From contig JADNRZ010000004.1 of assembly GCA_015501605.1 (NCBI GenBank), forward strand, positions 992,001-1,056,000: 64,000 nucleotides of DNA. Direction: 5' to 3'. Numbering within the stretch: the stretch's first letter is position 1; every line of letters begins with the position of its first letter. Origin of the DNA: Panaeolus papilionaceus. Its lineage: Eukaryota; Basidiomycota; Agaricomycetes; Agaricales. Below the pieces are notes generated by a model. The model ran no database searches. It was not told the origin of the DNA and saw nothing but the letters and a program-made list of their open reading frames with translations. Shown one piece after another: positions 21,643 to 32,500 of this stretch. A program made the translations under genes and the position numbers.

Positions 21643-24600
21643 TTAAAGGATATCAATCAGTTGGTTCGAAATAGCCCTCGACAGCGACCTAGCGCCTTCC
21701 TCCATGCGATAGTCAACGAGGGCGCGGTTGATAATAGACTCGACTGTACTAGGGGCCAACGTCCGAATCAAATCTCCACTGAGTTCAAAAAGCGCTTCAT
21801 AAGCAACAGCCCTCTTCTCGTCGGGGTGAAGGGGACGAAAGGAAGAACCGTGGTTATCCTAGAAGCTATTGATGCCTGAAAATAGAAAAAGATTGATCAA
21901 CTTGTCAGTGTCGCTATGAAGAGAAATAATAGAATATCAACACACCCCAAGGCGCTCTGATACTTTTGGTCTGAGAAGACCCATGAGTTCGACATAATCC
22001 TCCCTTGACATGAGTTCGTCAGGATTCCTCCGTGCGTCGCGGTGCTGGAAAACCAAGTCATGGCCAATATTAGATGTTCCCAACCATATCACATTCCGCA
22101 CATCGACATGTCGACTGCTCGCCTCAAATGCACACCGGCCAAGTTCCCACGGCATAAGTAAAGACCAGAGAGTCTTTTCCTCCGCCTTTTCGATTTCCTG
22201 AGAGATCAAGATTTAGTACAGCTACAACCAACACCCATGATAGCATTTGCTTACGTCCAGCACAACAACACATCTTTTACCCTCGTTATTGATCAAAAAT
22301 TCGGCCAGGGTACATGTAGTCGGAGTCTGCAAGGCGGTGCATGAGCAATAGTCTATTTTTGTGAGAGATGATGCTGCGTTCATACCTCATATGGGCTCAT
22401 TGAATATGACTGCCACAGATCATGCGTAGACTTCAAGGTTGTCATATTGACCGTATGAGTGGGAACGTCCAAAAGAGAACCAACTGCCAATAGACGTATT
22501 AGTTTCAAAGGAGCGCTGAATGTCGTGCAAGACAACTTACACTTTCTCGCAAGCAAACTTTTTCCGTGACCACTGGGACCTGTTAACAAGGTTAAATATG
22601 TGCGAGTCGTCTTCAATAAAGACAAATTCTCACCGCAAAGGATCACGACCATGGGAGTCACCGATATTTGCCTCGACTGCATACTCAGCACCCGGAATAA
22701 CTGCTCCAGAGCTCGATCCTGTCCGACAAGCTCGTATCTGACGCGGGCTAACGGTCGGAAGAATGACCTGTGAATTAACGCTGATATACGTTTTGTGTGG
22801 CTCGCGTCGGCCCTCTCAACGTAGTATCGGGTGGCGGGGTCTACGGTGTCCAGGAATGATTTCTGAGGAGATCTAGAAGGGCCATCCTCGACGACAGAGA
22901 ATCGTTTCGAGGGTCGCACTTCTTCATTAGCGGCCACTGGAATTTGTTTAACTGAATTCGTATCTGCCCCGTAGGCAAGCAACATCTTCACGATGTCCAA
23001 CTTGTTCGTCAATTTGTCGTTTGTCAGCGTGAATTCGAGAGCAGATACTGGGCCAAGTGCGTCGTTGGGATGGACATTGCCACCTTCAAGTACCTGGCGA
23101 ACCTGCTCTACTTCATCACTAGCAATGGCAAACATCAAGTCCGGACGCGGTGTTGCAAGTACGGAAGTTGGGCGGAAAGACGCTGTGGAGTGCAGTGATG
23201 GCGCTGTTTTTGGTGTAGGAAGTACGGGTCTGCGAATAGTTTCATCGTGAAGGTCGTGTCTGTGGGTGTCTTCTTCGTCGGAGTCATCTTCATCTTGAGG
23301 ATAAGAAGGTTCCGACGCCCGACTATGAGAGCGTGAGTGGACCATAGAGTGTCTCCAAGATGTTGGTGGGGCCGACTGTGGTTCATCATGCGTGTCACCG
23401 CGATAAAAGAATTCTGTCGACAACGGGGATGGAACATGCTTTTCTGAGTTTAACACAGAGGAACGAGAGGGCAGCAGTGGTGAACGGGCGGAAGAAAGCT
23501 GGAAATGCAAGTCAACTCGGTTTCAGGGTTTATAATTGGTAGAAACGAACCAGAGGGTTGTTAGAGATGGATTCGTTAGATGATACAATTGAGGATGATA
23601 TAGATGAACGATGTTTGGATTTCCCTGCGTTTGTGCGTAAGGAAAAGAAGAAGAAAAAAGATGAACGTTCTGAGACCAACCGGAAGAATGAAGGCTATGA
23701 ATTGATGAATTAGTGGTATGAGATGGAACAAATGATGGTGGAGGTCTATCAACATGATTGGACTGACGCACAATTGGTTAGTATACAGACGTCGCAAATT
23801 CATAAAATCCTCACAAGGCGCAAGGGCTTCAAGCCCCTACCAGTACTATGCTTCGGAAAAGAAGGAGCGGTCGCCGAATGTGAAGGTTCTGAAAGGGAAG
23901 TCGATGAATGCACATGCAGTGGAGAGCGCGGAACTGCTCTGAGAGGGTGCCCCAGACTGGACGAAGATCTACCAAACACATTGAGGCTGCGATTCTGTTC
24001 CAAAAGAGGGGGTTGAACAATAAGAATCGTTTATGTAGAATACAACTTACTGATGCCACAGACGCCCTAAATCCAAAGGGTATTTTCTTTGACACAGAAT
24101 TGCGATTAATGTTGTCTGAACTCTCTTCTAGTATAGATCGAGGGGATTGCTTTTCAAGAGATGAGGCCGCGACAGAGGTCATCGGCGATGTGAATGACGT
24201 TGGGGAGTCAGCGTTGGATAAATTCAGAGGGGGTGGAGGGGTGAACACCCTTTCCCGAACCGAACTAGAGGGTGTAGAGCTATTGGACAACGAGGCAGGT
24301 TCCGGTGGAGGAGGGCTCATCCCGGAATTTCGCATGGAATCCGAAATGAGGTCGCGAGGGGACGCAATGTCAGAGTAGATATCGTATAAGGAATTAACAC
24401 TGGCGCCATCTTCGTGGCTTGTAGCAGCAGGACTCCGAAGGTAGGCCAACAAAGGCGTCTCGTTAGTCGCCGAAGGTGTCAAATGAACATCAGTTGGCGA
24501 AGTCGCATGATGAGGGTGTAATGAACTTGATGATGCGCCTTCTTCTGCATTGGATTCCATTGTCCGGTCGATGTAAGGTGCAGGCGATTGTGTCGAACGG

Positions 24601-25861
24601 CGTATCACGTCCTCTAGCTGTGTGCGAACGTTATTCAAATCCAAGTTTACGTTGTTGTTGGTGTCTATGCTGGAGTTCGAATCAGCATTATCAAACTGGA
24701 GATGGTCGTCGACATCCTCTGCTGATGTATTTATGTCCGACCCTGGTTGCACTGGTTGACGAATGGTTACTGTCTGCTCTTCAGCCAAAGCCGTGTAATA
24801 GTCTTGCGGGGAGTCCAATCCGAGGTCAAGAGGCTCAACTTCATCTTGGACGATGGACGAGACTGTTCGGGCAGGCGAGAGTACCGGGGAGCGGCCCAAA
24901 AATGCGCTAAAACGCGGAGACAAAACACGAGATGAATGGGTCCCGAATGGTGATGAGAGAAGGTCAAAAGTAGAACTGATGGATGGACTTCGAGGAGGTG
25001 ATGCGAGTAACGGGGTTGGTGGTTTCCAGTTGTCTGCATATCCCGAGTCGAAGGAAGCAGTCTCTCCTGCAGTATCTGTTAAACGAAAAGGCCCAAGATG
25101 CAGAGTCGAAAGATCAATAGGAGATAGCAATCCAGACTCGTTAAGCGAAAAATCGCCCTGGTTATCATGGGTGGGTATATGAGCATTTCCAATATCCTCA
25201 ACTGCATCTTCCACATGTTCGTTCGCTTGGACCCCCCACTCCTCCTCCTCCTCCTCCTCCTCCTCCTCCTGCGCCAGAATGGGATTCGACGATGTAGTAT
25301 GGTCTGCTATAGATTCGGTGAATGACGAGCTTTGGGAGTCGTCGTAAGAGTCGTCAAAGTCGGAAATTGCAGTCCAGTTTCCCTCTTCTTCCTGACCATC
25401 CTCTTCTTCGTCGTCGGAGCTTTCAGCGTTGTAATTGTTGAATGTGTCGGCTACGACTGTAGGAAGACTTTCAGACCAATTATCGGGTTCGGTAACGTTA
25501 TTTGCAGTAGGATCCTGGACTTCATCTGCTGGGTCTAGCTGGAGGGCGATTAGAAGACTGCTAATGGGTGCCGAAAGAGTTGGAGACTGAGCCGAAGACG
25601 GTGAGTCCACAACGACACGGGGTAGGTATTGTGAATCTGTGGGTTGAATGGAAGATATTCTATCCTTTTGTTGTAAAGTTGCTTCTGGGATCACTGTTGC
25701 AGAGACGGTGTGCAGAAAATTACACGAGTCTGAAAAGAGACAACGTCCTTGCTGGTAAAAAGGACATGGTCGCGCTAGTAAAAATGTGAATTTTGAGAAA
25801 TAACATGAAATGAAAATCGTTGCTCACTCTTTACTCTCCATGAAGGCTCAGACAAGGCCAT
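21643..25861 (-). CDS. CCCH zinc finger, ankyrin and Clp-type AAA+ ATPase fusion protein
   Basis: One gene of 11 exons: 25861-25828, 25774-24051, 23994-23815, 23762-23681, 23624-23551, 23498-22634, 22579-22541, 22483-22386, 22326-22255, 22197-21946 and a last exon starting at 21875 or 21858. It encodes about 1,210 residues. Residues about 14-32 form a CX7CX5CX3H zinc finger (CPFYQQGRC, LFSDSC, NFLH). Residues 34-700 are acidic, Ser/Pro-rich and disordered, with a ten-Glu run. Two ankyrin-like repeats follow near 818-885 (LMFAIASDEVEQVRQVLEGG; IVKMLLAYGADTNS). The AAA+ domain has Walker A GPSGHGKS (about 987), pore-loop-like SPYE, Walker B CVVVLDEIEKA and sensor GTSNIG, as in ClpB/Hsp104. Branch-point-like TACTAAC sits before exon 4. 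Exon 1 and the zinc finger depend on the intron 25775-25827. The frame breaks near 21823-21826 (see findings). Function is unknown; RNA binding plus protein remodelling is inference. Confidence 0.8.
25239..25270. repeat. CTC trinucleotide microsatellite inside the AAA+ fusion gene
   Basis: About ten tandem CTC units on the plus strand read as GAG codons on the minus strand and give a run of ten Glu in the disordered region of the AAA+ fusion protein. Such pure repeats usually vary in length between strains. Confidence 0.9.
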
Positions 25862-26094
25862 TGCAAGGCATGGACGTCGAACGTCTGCTCACCCTTACTT
25901 ACCCAGAATAAAAGGGATATAAGCCAAAAAGGATAGAGACCCTGTCAATGTCTGTTCGAAACCGTAACCTGTCAAATTCAACACCAACAGGGGCTACAGA
26001 TTCAGTCATGTGACCATTCCTTTATTTTCTCACAGTTTAAATAAGCGTAACCATTTGTTCAAATAACGACCTCCAATTTAATTCTCCGTTGAAA
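25862..26094. promoter_or_regulatory. Divergent promoter region, AAA+ fusion / glutaredoxin-like gene
   Basis: The two start codons face away from each other across 233 bases. No specific site is recognised. Confidence 0.5.
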
Positions 26095-26546
26095 ATGGCT
26101 TTTCGAGGCGCCTGTATTCCACGTCTGACTCTCTTCTCAGGTCCTAACTGTTCTCTCTGTGATGTAAAAATGTTTTTATTCTCCTTTTTTTGCTATATAT
26201 TCTGACTATAGAAACTATCATTTGACAGATCGCAAAGGCGGAATTAGCCAAAGTTCGGAAGCTCGTTAGTCATTTTATTAAGTGTTCATCTTCCAAGCAT
26301 TTATGGCTGATCCAATATGTGTAGAGACCGTTCGAGCTCGATACCATTAATATCCAAGATAAGGGTCAGGAATCTTGGAAGAGGAAATATGTCTATTGGA
26401 TTCCTGCACTACATCTAGACGGCAAAGAAATTGCTAAAGGTCGTTGGGATCAACACACTGTTTTACAAGCCTTGCAAAAATGGGATCAACTGCAGACACT
26501 TCAGACAACGGAATTGGAAACACAGGAACCCCCACCCAAGAATTAG
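26095..26546 (+). CDS. Glutaredoxin-like (DUF836 type) protein
   Basis: Small thioredoxin-fold protein, 108 residues, in three exons (26095-26163, 26229-26264, 26325-26546). LTLFSGPNCSLCD carries the CxxC redox pair (Cys-Ser-Leu-Cys) at the start of helix 1, followed by IAKAELAKVRKL, FELDTINIQ, the cis-Pro strand YVYWIPALHLDGKEIAKGRW and a C-terminal helix. This matches fungal glutaredoxin-like proteins related to yeast YDR286C. The start at 26095 is the only ATG before the fold. The middle exon is just 36 nt. The 3' end overlaps the next gene by 67 bases in another frame, so the two may share a transcript. Redox or iron-sulfur function is expected from the fold but not shown. Confidence 0.88.
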
Positions 26547-27535
26547 GCCTACCCTTCATTTTTCACGCGTCATCAGACCTCTTACCCTTCGAACATGAAT
26601 TTATCGGCATTTATCAACGCGCACATGGAGACATTCTAGGTGAAGGTGAAGATGACGGAGACGACAACGATCATGCCGACTTGCTCAACCGTACACGGTG
26701 TTTCAACTGTGGCGAGACTGATCACAAAATAACAGAATGTCTGACACCTGCTAATCGGGACCTCATATCTCTCAGTCGGCAATATTATCAATTTTTTCAG
26801 GGCACATTTGGTTTAGGGAATTGGCAGAGGGTACACACCGTAGAAGGTTGGCGTCAGCAGCGATTGAATTGGCTCGAAGATTTTGCACCCGGAGAAATTC
26901 GAAGCGAATTACTTCAAGATGCCCTGGCCTTCAGCAACGATGAATTACTAAAGAACATTTCAGCCTGGGGCTACCCACCTGGATGGATCAACAAAAATGA
27001 CCCCAAAGACCTCGTTCGGCAGCGTATCTGGTGTGAAAATGATGGCGACGTCAATGTCCTGCTCGACGACGACGAATCGACGTTCCAAATCCATGGCGAG
27101 AATTCCTCGATTGAGCAGGTATCATTCAAAGATTGCTTTTCAATCACCCATCATTCCGGGGACTCGACATCTGGTGACTCTAATCTGGAAAGCCCTGATG
27201 CCTCGACCGCCGATTGCCCCCCTGTCCAGCGATGGGCAATATACCCTTCTACGTATTTCTCGTCCGATTTACTTATTCCATATCTACCCGCACCGCGACA
27301 ACTTCGAGAAGATGACACTTGGGCAAACTGCTCGTTTCGCGATACGTACTCATACTTGAACCAATTTGCCGTTTCTCGTCATTTCCTCCCAAACATACCA
27401 CCGCCCCCATCTGGCCCACCACCTGACATACCACCTCCACCTCCCCCAGACGATCCGCTGCCGCCGTTACCAACAGAACTTCGACCCAACTCCCCCTCTG
27501 CGAACTCTGACATGGATATGTCAGACTCGGACTAA
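26480..27535 (+). CDS. CCHC zinc-knuckle and PSP-domain protein (ZCCHC8-like)
   Basis: An uninterrupted frame of 351 codons. It has one zinc knuckle (CFNCGETDHKITEC, about residues 76-89), then a PSP-type segment (ELLKNISAWGYPPGWINKNDP, about 155-180), and a Pro-rich C-terminus (PPPPSGPPPDIPPPPPPDD) ending in acidic MDMSDSD. That order is seen in ZCCHC8, the scaffold of the nuclear exosome targeting complex, and in spliceosome-linked PSP proteins, so a nuclear RNA-processing role is likely. The first ATG of the frame is 26480, inside the last exon of the glutaredoxin-like gene; an in-frame stop at 26435 closes the frame upstream, and no Met follows until the C-terminus. Either translation starts there or a spliced 5' exon exists that I could not find. 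Confidence 0.83.
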   Translation: MGSTADTSDNGIGNTGTPTQELGLPFIFHASSDLLPFEHEFIGIYQRAHGDILGEGEDDGDDNDHADLLNRTRCFNCGETDHKITECLTPANRDLISLSRQYYQFFQGTFGLGNWQRVHTVEGWRQQRLNWLEDFAPGEIRSELLQDALAFSNDELLKNISAWGYPPGWINKNDPKDLVRQRIWCENDGDVNVLLDDDESTFQIHGENSSIEQVSFKDCFSITHHSGDSTSGDSNLESPDASTADCPPVQRWAIYPSTYFSSDLLIPYLPAPRQLREDDTWANCSFRDTYSYLNQFAVSRHFLPNIPPPPSGPPPDIPPPPPPDDPLPPLPTELRPNSPSANSDMDMSDSD

Positions 27536-27600
27536 CTAACTTTGATCGACTTTTTGTATTTTGCAGTAACAGGATATATAGATGTATAGTACATATAGCC
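27536..27600. terminator. Shared 3' region of converging genes
   Basis: Only 65 bases lie between the stop codons of the zinc-knuckle gene and GPI14. It holds a TATATA/TAGTACATATA-rich stretch resembling yeast-type 3' efficiency elements readable on both strands. The two mRNAs must overlap at their 3' ends. Confidence 0.4.
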
Positions 27601-29120
27601 CTAGTTGTTAGGCCTGCTTGAATCATATGCTTCCATTATGCCCGACAGAACCCAGCAATTTCCTACAACATAGACCAGTCCCCTAAACCAGAGACCGACG
27701 AAAACATCATTACCCAAAAACTCGAGCTGATAAGCTTCAGCAAGCCACAAGGCCTGAGTCGCCACCCAGACAAGCAAGTATAACACGGCCTGCCACCGTG
27801 TCATGGACAATTGGGGCAGAAGTAGTGGGAGTAGAAGGAGGTACCACAAAAAGTACTGTGCGGTGACGTTAGTACATAACTTCTGGACAGTCGTGGGCGA
27901 GTATTTACCTGGCTTGTGCAGACTTTGTTAAAGACAACGAAAACAACAGTTTGCATGAACCAAGCAAGTATAATGTCCCGCTTTTGTCGACCAAAGAGGA
28001 AGCCTAATCCCAAAGCAAGTCCCATTTGCGGAACAAAGCTGGTGAGGGGAGATCGTATAAGTCGCGTCCAGAAAGAGAGATGCTCTTTAGTGACAGAAGG
28101 CGTCAGGGAGGGGTAATTGAGGTAGGAAGGATAAAAATAGGGCGAGAAGTTGTGTCGATGGTCAATTCGGTGTATGTGATAAAGGTATGATTCATAAAGA
28201 AACGGGTAGCCCCAGCTGTGGAAGCATTGGTATTAGGCATCATGCAAATATGCAAAGATGAAAGAGACGAACACGACATAACATGCCAATCCAAGAGCGA
28301 TGAAAGTCCCTGCACTGATGAGGGTAAAGCGAATGGTCTTTTTATTGACAATGCTCTGCCAAAAAAAACCGCCTCGCGAGGTCGAATTCACAAATGGGCT
28401 ACCTATAACTCCCAAGCAACTGACACCATAAATGAGTGGGTAGATTTTCCAATGTGTGCTGAGACCTAGCAGGACTGCTGACATGTCCCAGCGACCTTTC
28501 AAAGAGGCATATAGTGTCAACAACACGAAGAGTGAGAGTACAGATTCTGATGAACCACGAGTTGAGATAGAAAACACCATAGGATTTAAAAGGTGGATGG
28601 CGCTATATATCGTCGCCCATTTCTTCACTTCTGAAGCTGTTGGACGTGATTTGGATGACTCTGGTGACTTTTTCAAAGCGAATGGTAGAATCTCCGTAGC
28701 CAGGAGACTATAAATGAGCAGTCCGTTTAAGATGTCGCAGGCTGCAAACAAGAATTTGCCAAATGATGGGAGGAACTCGTTTGGTATGAGAAGTAGCGCC
28801 AGCAACGGGGTATAGCGATATGTTTCGCGGGTATAAGGACTAGAATGTCATAAGTACGCGCTGTACAAAGAATTTGTTGGATTTACTGACTTGCCAACAT
28901 GCCATTTCAGAGGACCTTTTGCTATGTTACCCTCATCTGGGTGAAAGAGGAAACTTGACGCGTCGCTGAAGACACGATAGTCGATGTCGGTATACTTCAC
29001 GACTGAGCGCGCGTCATGCCATTCGCTGTAGAGTATTAAAACCACCCGAATCACAACACTGAGTGCGACGACATTTTGAATCGAAAGACGCGAAGATGGC
29101 AGAACGGAGAGAACGGACAT
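27601..29120 (-). CDS. GPI14: GPI mannosyltransferase I (PIG-M/Gpi14)
   Basis: ER multipass enzyme adding the first mannose to GPI precursors from dolichol-phosphate-mannose. Four exons (29120-28891, 28839-28273, 28215-27909, 27855-27601) give 452 residues. The first lumenal loop carries the DxD-type motif YTDIDYRVFSDA. Then come PYTRETYRYTPLLALLL, FLFAACDILNGLLIY, LNPMVFSISTRGSSE, STHWKIYPLIYG, and the very conserved YHIHRIDHRHNFSPYFYP, all diagnostic of PIG-M. Hydrophobic segments recur throughout. The start at 29120 gives a short cytosolic N-terminus before the first helix; 29132 would need a TTG start. The Pbn1/PIG-X partner is not in the window. Confidence 0.93.
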
Positions 29121-29420
29121 GATCGGTGCCAAGTCATTATTTGCGAAACGTCATTGCTGACTTCGCATAGCTTATTCCCTTCTTCACACAGCTTATCCAC
29201 ATCAATTGCAGGTGTTTCAGAGTTCAAACGTGCACGACTCTCATTACCTTAGATTACAACTCAGAGTATCAGACTGTTGTAGCAATAGCGTGTTTATAAT
29301 TACCCTGTCAATAAAAAACTACTACTCAGGGGGAAGGCGTGACAACATATGGATAGGGAGGGCATTGGATCCCAAGCTCGAAAAAGTCTATGAACCACGA
29401 AGAATAACAAGAAAGCATTC
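29121..29420. other. Intergenic region between GPI14 and SAR1
   Basis: About 300 bases holding the GPI14 promoter and SAR1 3' UTR, both genes on the minus strand. Nothing else recognised. Confidence 0.5.
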
Positions 29421-30388
29421 TTAAATCTAAAAGATACTCGAGTTAGAACGGCCGGAGCATAAGTGTAGGTATTGCAACTTACATATTGAGAGAGCCAACG
29501 GAAACCTGAGAAGAGGAAGCGAATAAGATTCAGTCTAAAGAAATAGTGAAAACAGTAACTTACCTTCTCCGTAACCTTGCCTTTGCACTACTGAGCACAT
29601 GAAAATCTCAATGGGACGGATGTCACTCAAAGGCACCTTGCCCTGAATGCATGATCAGATTTGGAAAGTCACAGAATGTCAAAGAAGCTTACCTTGCCAG
29701 TGGTCTGGTAGAGACCAAGATGGTGCCTCAGCTCCTCCTCGCTAACTGCACCTGGTGCGTCAATCTTGTTTCCGAGGACAACGAAAGGAACCTTGGAGAG
29801 TTCCTCGATGGAAAGGAGAGCATCAAGCTCAGCCTTTGATTCAGAGAAACGCTCAAAGTCAGCGCTGTCGACAAGGAAGACGATTCCGTCAACCTCGGGG
29901 AAGTAGTCGCGCCAGAGACGACGAGCTAGGAGAGCGGTTGAGAACGGAGGAGTTCAAACTCTACTCGGGGTTTTGGTACTGACCTTGCTGATGTCCACCC
30001 AAATCGTATGTAGTGAATTTCACATTTCCGATTGCCAATTCTTCCGCAGCTACAATTTAAAGGTCAATTCCGAGGCCTTTAGACGTGGCATGTTAAATAT
30101 GACATACTAGGGTGAAGTGTGGGTTGGAGAGTAGCAAGTCTATCGTTTTTCAGCATGTGCAAAAGGGTCTGCGCGAATTGTCAATGAGAAGATGCTCATT
30201 CCGAGGTAATTAAGCCAAACATACCGTTTTGCCTGCATTATCGAGACCGAGGAACAGAATTTTGGCATTCTTGTGCAGAAGACCTTGTCATGCGAGAGTC
30301 AAGTTGTCAGCTATAATAAAACAAAGCAAAGAATTTTGTAAATACCGAGTTGAGCAAGAACATCCCAGAACCATTTGAAAATGAACAT
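29421..30388 (-). CDS. SAR1: Sar1, small GTPase of COPII vesicle formation
   Basis: Arf/Sar-family GTPase that recruits the COPII coat at ER exit sites. Eight exons (30388-30346, 30283-30225, 30168-30108, 30049-29984, 29925-29693, 29642-29564, 29506-29484, 29426-29421) give 189 residues, the usual Sar1 length. The N-terminus [16 protein letters not shown] is the amphipathic membrane-inserting helix, with no myristoylation glycine at position 2, which separates Sar1 from Arf. P-loop is GLDNAGKT, switch II region DLGGHQQARRLW, G4 is NKID, and the C-terminus is GFRWLSQYI. The last exon is 6 nt, coding only Ile and the stop; the family-typical QYI end supports it. Confidence 0.96.
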
Positions 30389-31113
30389 TATGGTAAATGA
30401 GTTTTGAATAAGGGGGATATGGATTTAGAGTAAGTAGAGTGAGAGTATATAAAGCCGCCAACTGAAGACGTGGAACACCACCTCTCACTGTCACGTCCCG
30501 TCACTGTCACAACCACGCGAAAGCTGATGTGTTGAGAGTCAAAATCAATTTTCAGGCGGCAGAGTAGCACAGATGCCTCAATTCACTTGCAAGTCAGCCG
30601 CAGTCAGTACGATTCATTCTAACCAACCTCCACGTTCTTCCACGTATCTATTTAAGCACTTAATCAGAATAAAGTAACAGCATTTTCATTTTTATTTAAT
30701 CATGAAACCACAAGTTGGTATCAAAAAATGATAGTCAAGTGGTAATTGTAGGTAGGGTCTGACACTCACAACACTACAGGATAAGTGGAGCAAGTTCTTA
30801 TCCCATCCAACATCCTTCTGCGCTTTACCTGAATCGCCACGGCTCCATGTACAAAAGGCATGGGACGGGCACTGTCTAAAAGGCTGCGACAAAAGAAAAA
30901 GATTGTCGTCGCACGCCGATTTTTATATGCAAGTTGTTTTGCTTTGTTTGTCCGTCTGCCGATCACGGCATTCGATCTGACGGGTTTACAGCGCTCGACA
31001 TCGTATAATTCGTTGAAGCAGCTCAACAGAATATATTACAGGAATAAAGATGCGTAGTTAATCGTAGAGGCATACCGAATCATCTCCAAATATAACAACA
31101 ATAGCCAACACTT
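30389..31113. other. Intergenic region between SAR1 and SRP receptor beta genes
   Basis: About 0.7 kb with a TATATAAAG-like element at about 30443-30452, 55-65 bases upstream of the SAR1 start and facing it on the minus strand as TTTATATAC. Frames at 30692-31057 on both strands contain short Lys/Arg-rich pieces but could not be joined into a recognisable protein, and no RNA gene was identified. Confidence 0.45.
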
Positions 31114-32259
31114 TTACAACTGCTCCAAGGTCTCCCATAGAGACTGAAGACCCGAATCCCCGTCTTTTTCGTTTGTTTCTGAGTTTGGCCCAACGCTAAT
31201 GGATGTAGCGAGGAAAGTGACCTCTCCACCATCCCATTCGTCAAACTTGAACATGCTTCCAACTTTCTCTCCACAATCAAGACCTCCCATTTCAGACCTC
31301 TCTCCTTCCTCTCCCAGCCCTTCAATATTAATTCCACCTGACTGGGCAACACGCCTCTTCTCCAGCTCACGCTCAAGAACCGTCTTGACTCGATTAATGG
31401 CAAGAGCATTAGACGAGGTTGATGATGTTGAAGAGGACTTTAAAAGATCAGCCTTGTGCGCAAGAATCAACAGTTCAGGCTGATGTTGTGAAGGTGGAAG
31501 GGATGTTAACGCGTGAAGCACATGGTGAAGATGTCTTGAAATAGAGTTTAGCCAACGTAAAGGAAGATAAGAAGCATGGTAACACACTCAGCGACAGCTG
31601 CTCCATTTCTGGAGATGCTACTGGCATCAACGACAAACGCGATCGCGCGTGCTTCGGATAGGTGCTCGTGGAACTGAGTACGCAATCGTGGATGCCCAGG
31701 AATATCTATCACGCGCATAGAACGCTGAGGCGATAGGACAACAGACGAAGAGTTCATCTGCATAGACGTCTGTGTTGGAAGACTCTTCCCGTACGAAAGC
31801 TGTTTGGAATAGTTGAGACGAAAGGTATCAGATAGGCAGGATTTGACAGACCTGGGATAGCAAAGCCGTTTTCCCTGCATCAGGTGCTCCTACGAGTAGC
31901 AAAGCATTTCCTCGAGACGAGGCTTTTCTTCTGTTCGTAATTAATAGCACTGTATAAAAGTTAGTGCTGTCCTTCCATGATCGTTGCAAAGGTGTGTCAT
32001 GCTCACCAAGGAACAAAAGTAGTGCAACACCGAGTGAGCCTACAACCAACATTGAAGGAGAAAAACCGGCCGCTACAGGAAGAACCTCTGGCGTTTCATG
32101 AGGCATTTTATCATTTAGGTTCTCCATGTCAACGACAAGTGGTGGAAGGGCGTCAGAAAGGAATGTGGTGGTCGGGGCGCAGGTGGAACAGGGAAAAGAA
32201 CTCTGCGTCACATCAGAGCCCGGGTCTGTATTTGGTGCTTGATTGCCATTTTTAGCCAT
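31114..32259 (-). CDS. SRP102: Signal recognition particle receptor, beta subunit
   Basis: ER membrane GTPase that anchors SRP receptor alpha and helps dock ribosome-nascent-chain complexes. Four exons (32259-32007, 31949-31852, 31799-31588, 31534-31114) give 327 residues. After a lumenal N-terminal tail there is one membrane helix (SMLVVGSLGVALLLFLVLL), a basic stop (TNRRKASSRG), a P-loop GAPDAGKTALL, the switch motif DIPGHPRLR, AIAFVVDASS, AHKADLL as the G4 region, and a C-terminal WETLEQL. The intron between exons 3 and 4 must use the donor inside GAGTGTG to keep phase. A start at 32304 would add 15 residues and is possible. The family call is strong. Confidence 0.9.
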
Positions 32260-32500
32260 AAATAACCCCTGTTTCCAGCATCTCCTCACTTCTTTCTTGA
32301 TCATTGAACAACTTCGACATCCTTACAAGCGCATTGCAAAAATAGGAAAGGATAGAACGTGAATATTTCTTCATAGTTATATCAAACATTTACGTTTCTA
32401 CGCTCTCTATTACTTTATAGAGGCCTGTATGTTATCACTAATACGAATACTATCGTCCTTCTCGTGTTCGAACAACACTTCAAAACCTCCCAAACTCCCT
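32260..32500. other. Intergenic region, SRP receptor beta promoter and 3' UTR of secreted-protein gene
   Basis: About 240 bases, A/T-rich. If the SRP receptor start is 32304, its first 45 bases are coding. Nothing else recognised. Confidence 0.4.

Noticed and set aside
23829..25694. A stand-alone 621-residue minus-strand protein
   Set aside because: Its last 60 residues are intron and out-of-frame exon sequence; a GTAAGT donor at 24050 and matching acceptors join it to the ankyrin-AAA+ exons, and its first residue is a GTG inside the zinc-finger exon.
30692..31026. Small ribosomal protein gene on the minus strand
   Set aside because: Basic pieces such as VKRRRML look suggestive, but no exon joining gave a known ribosomal protein.
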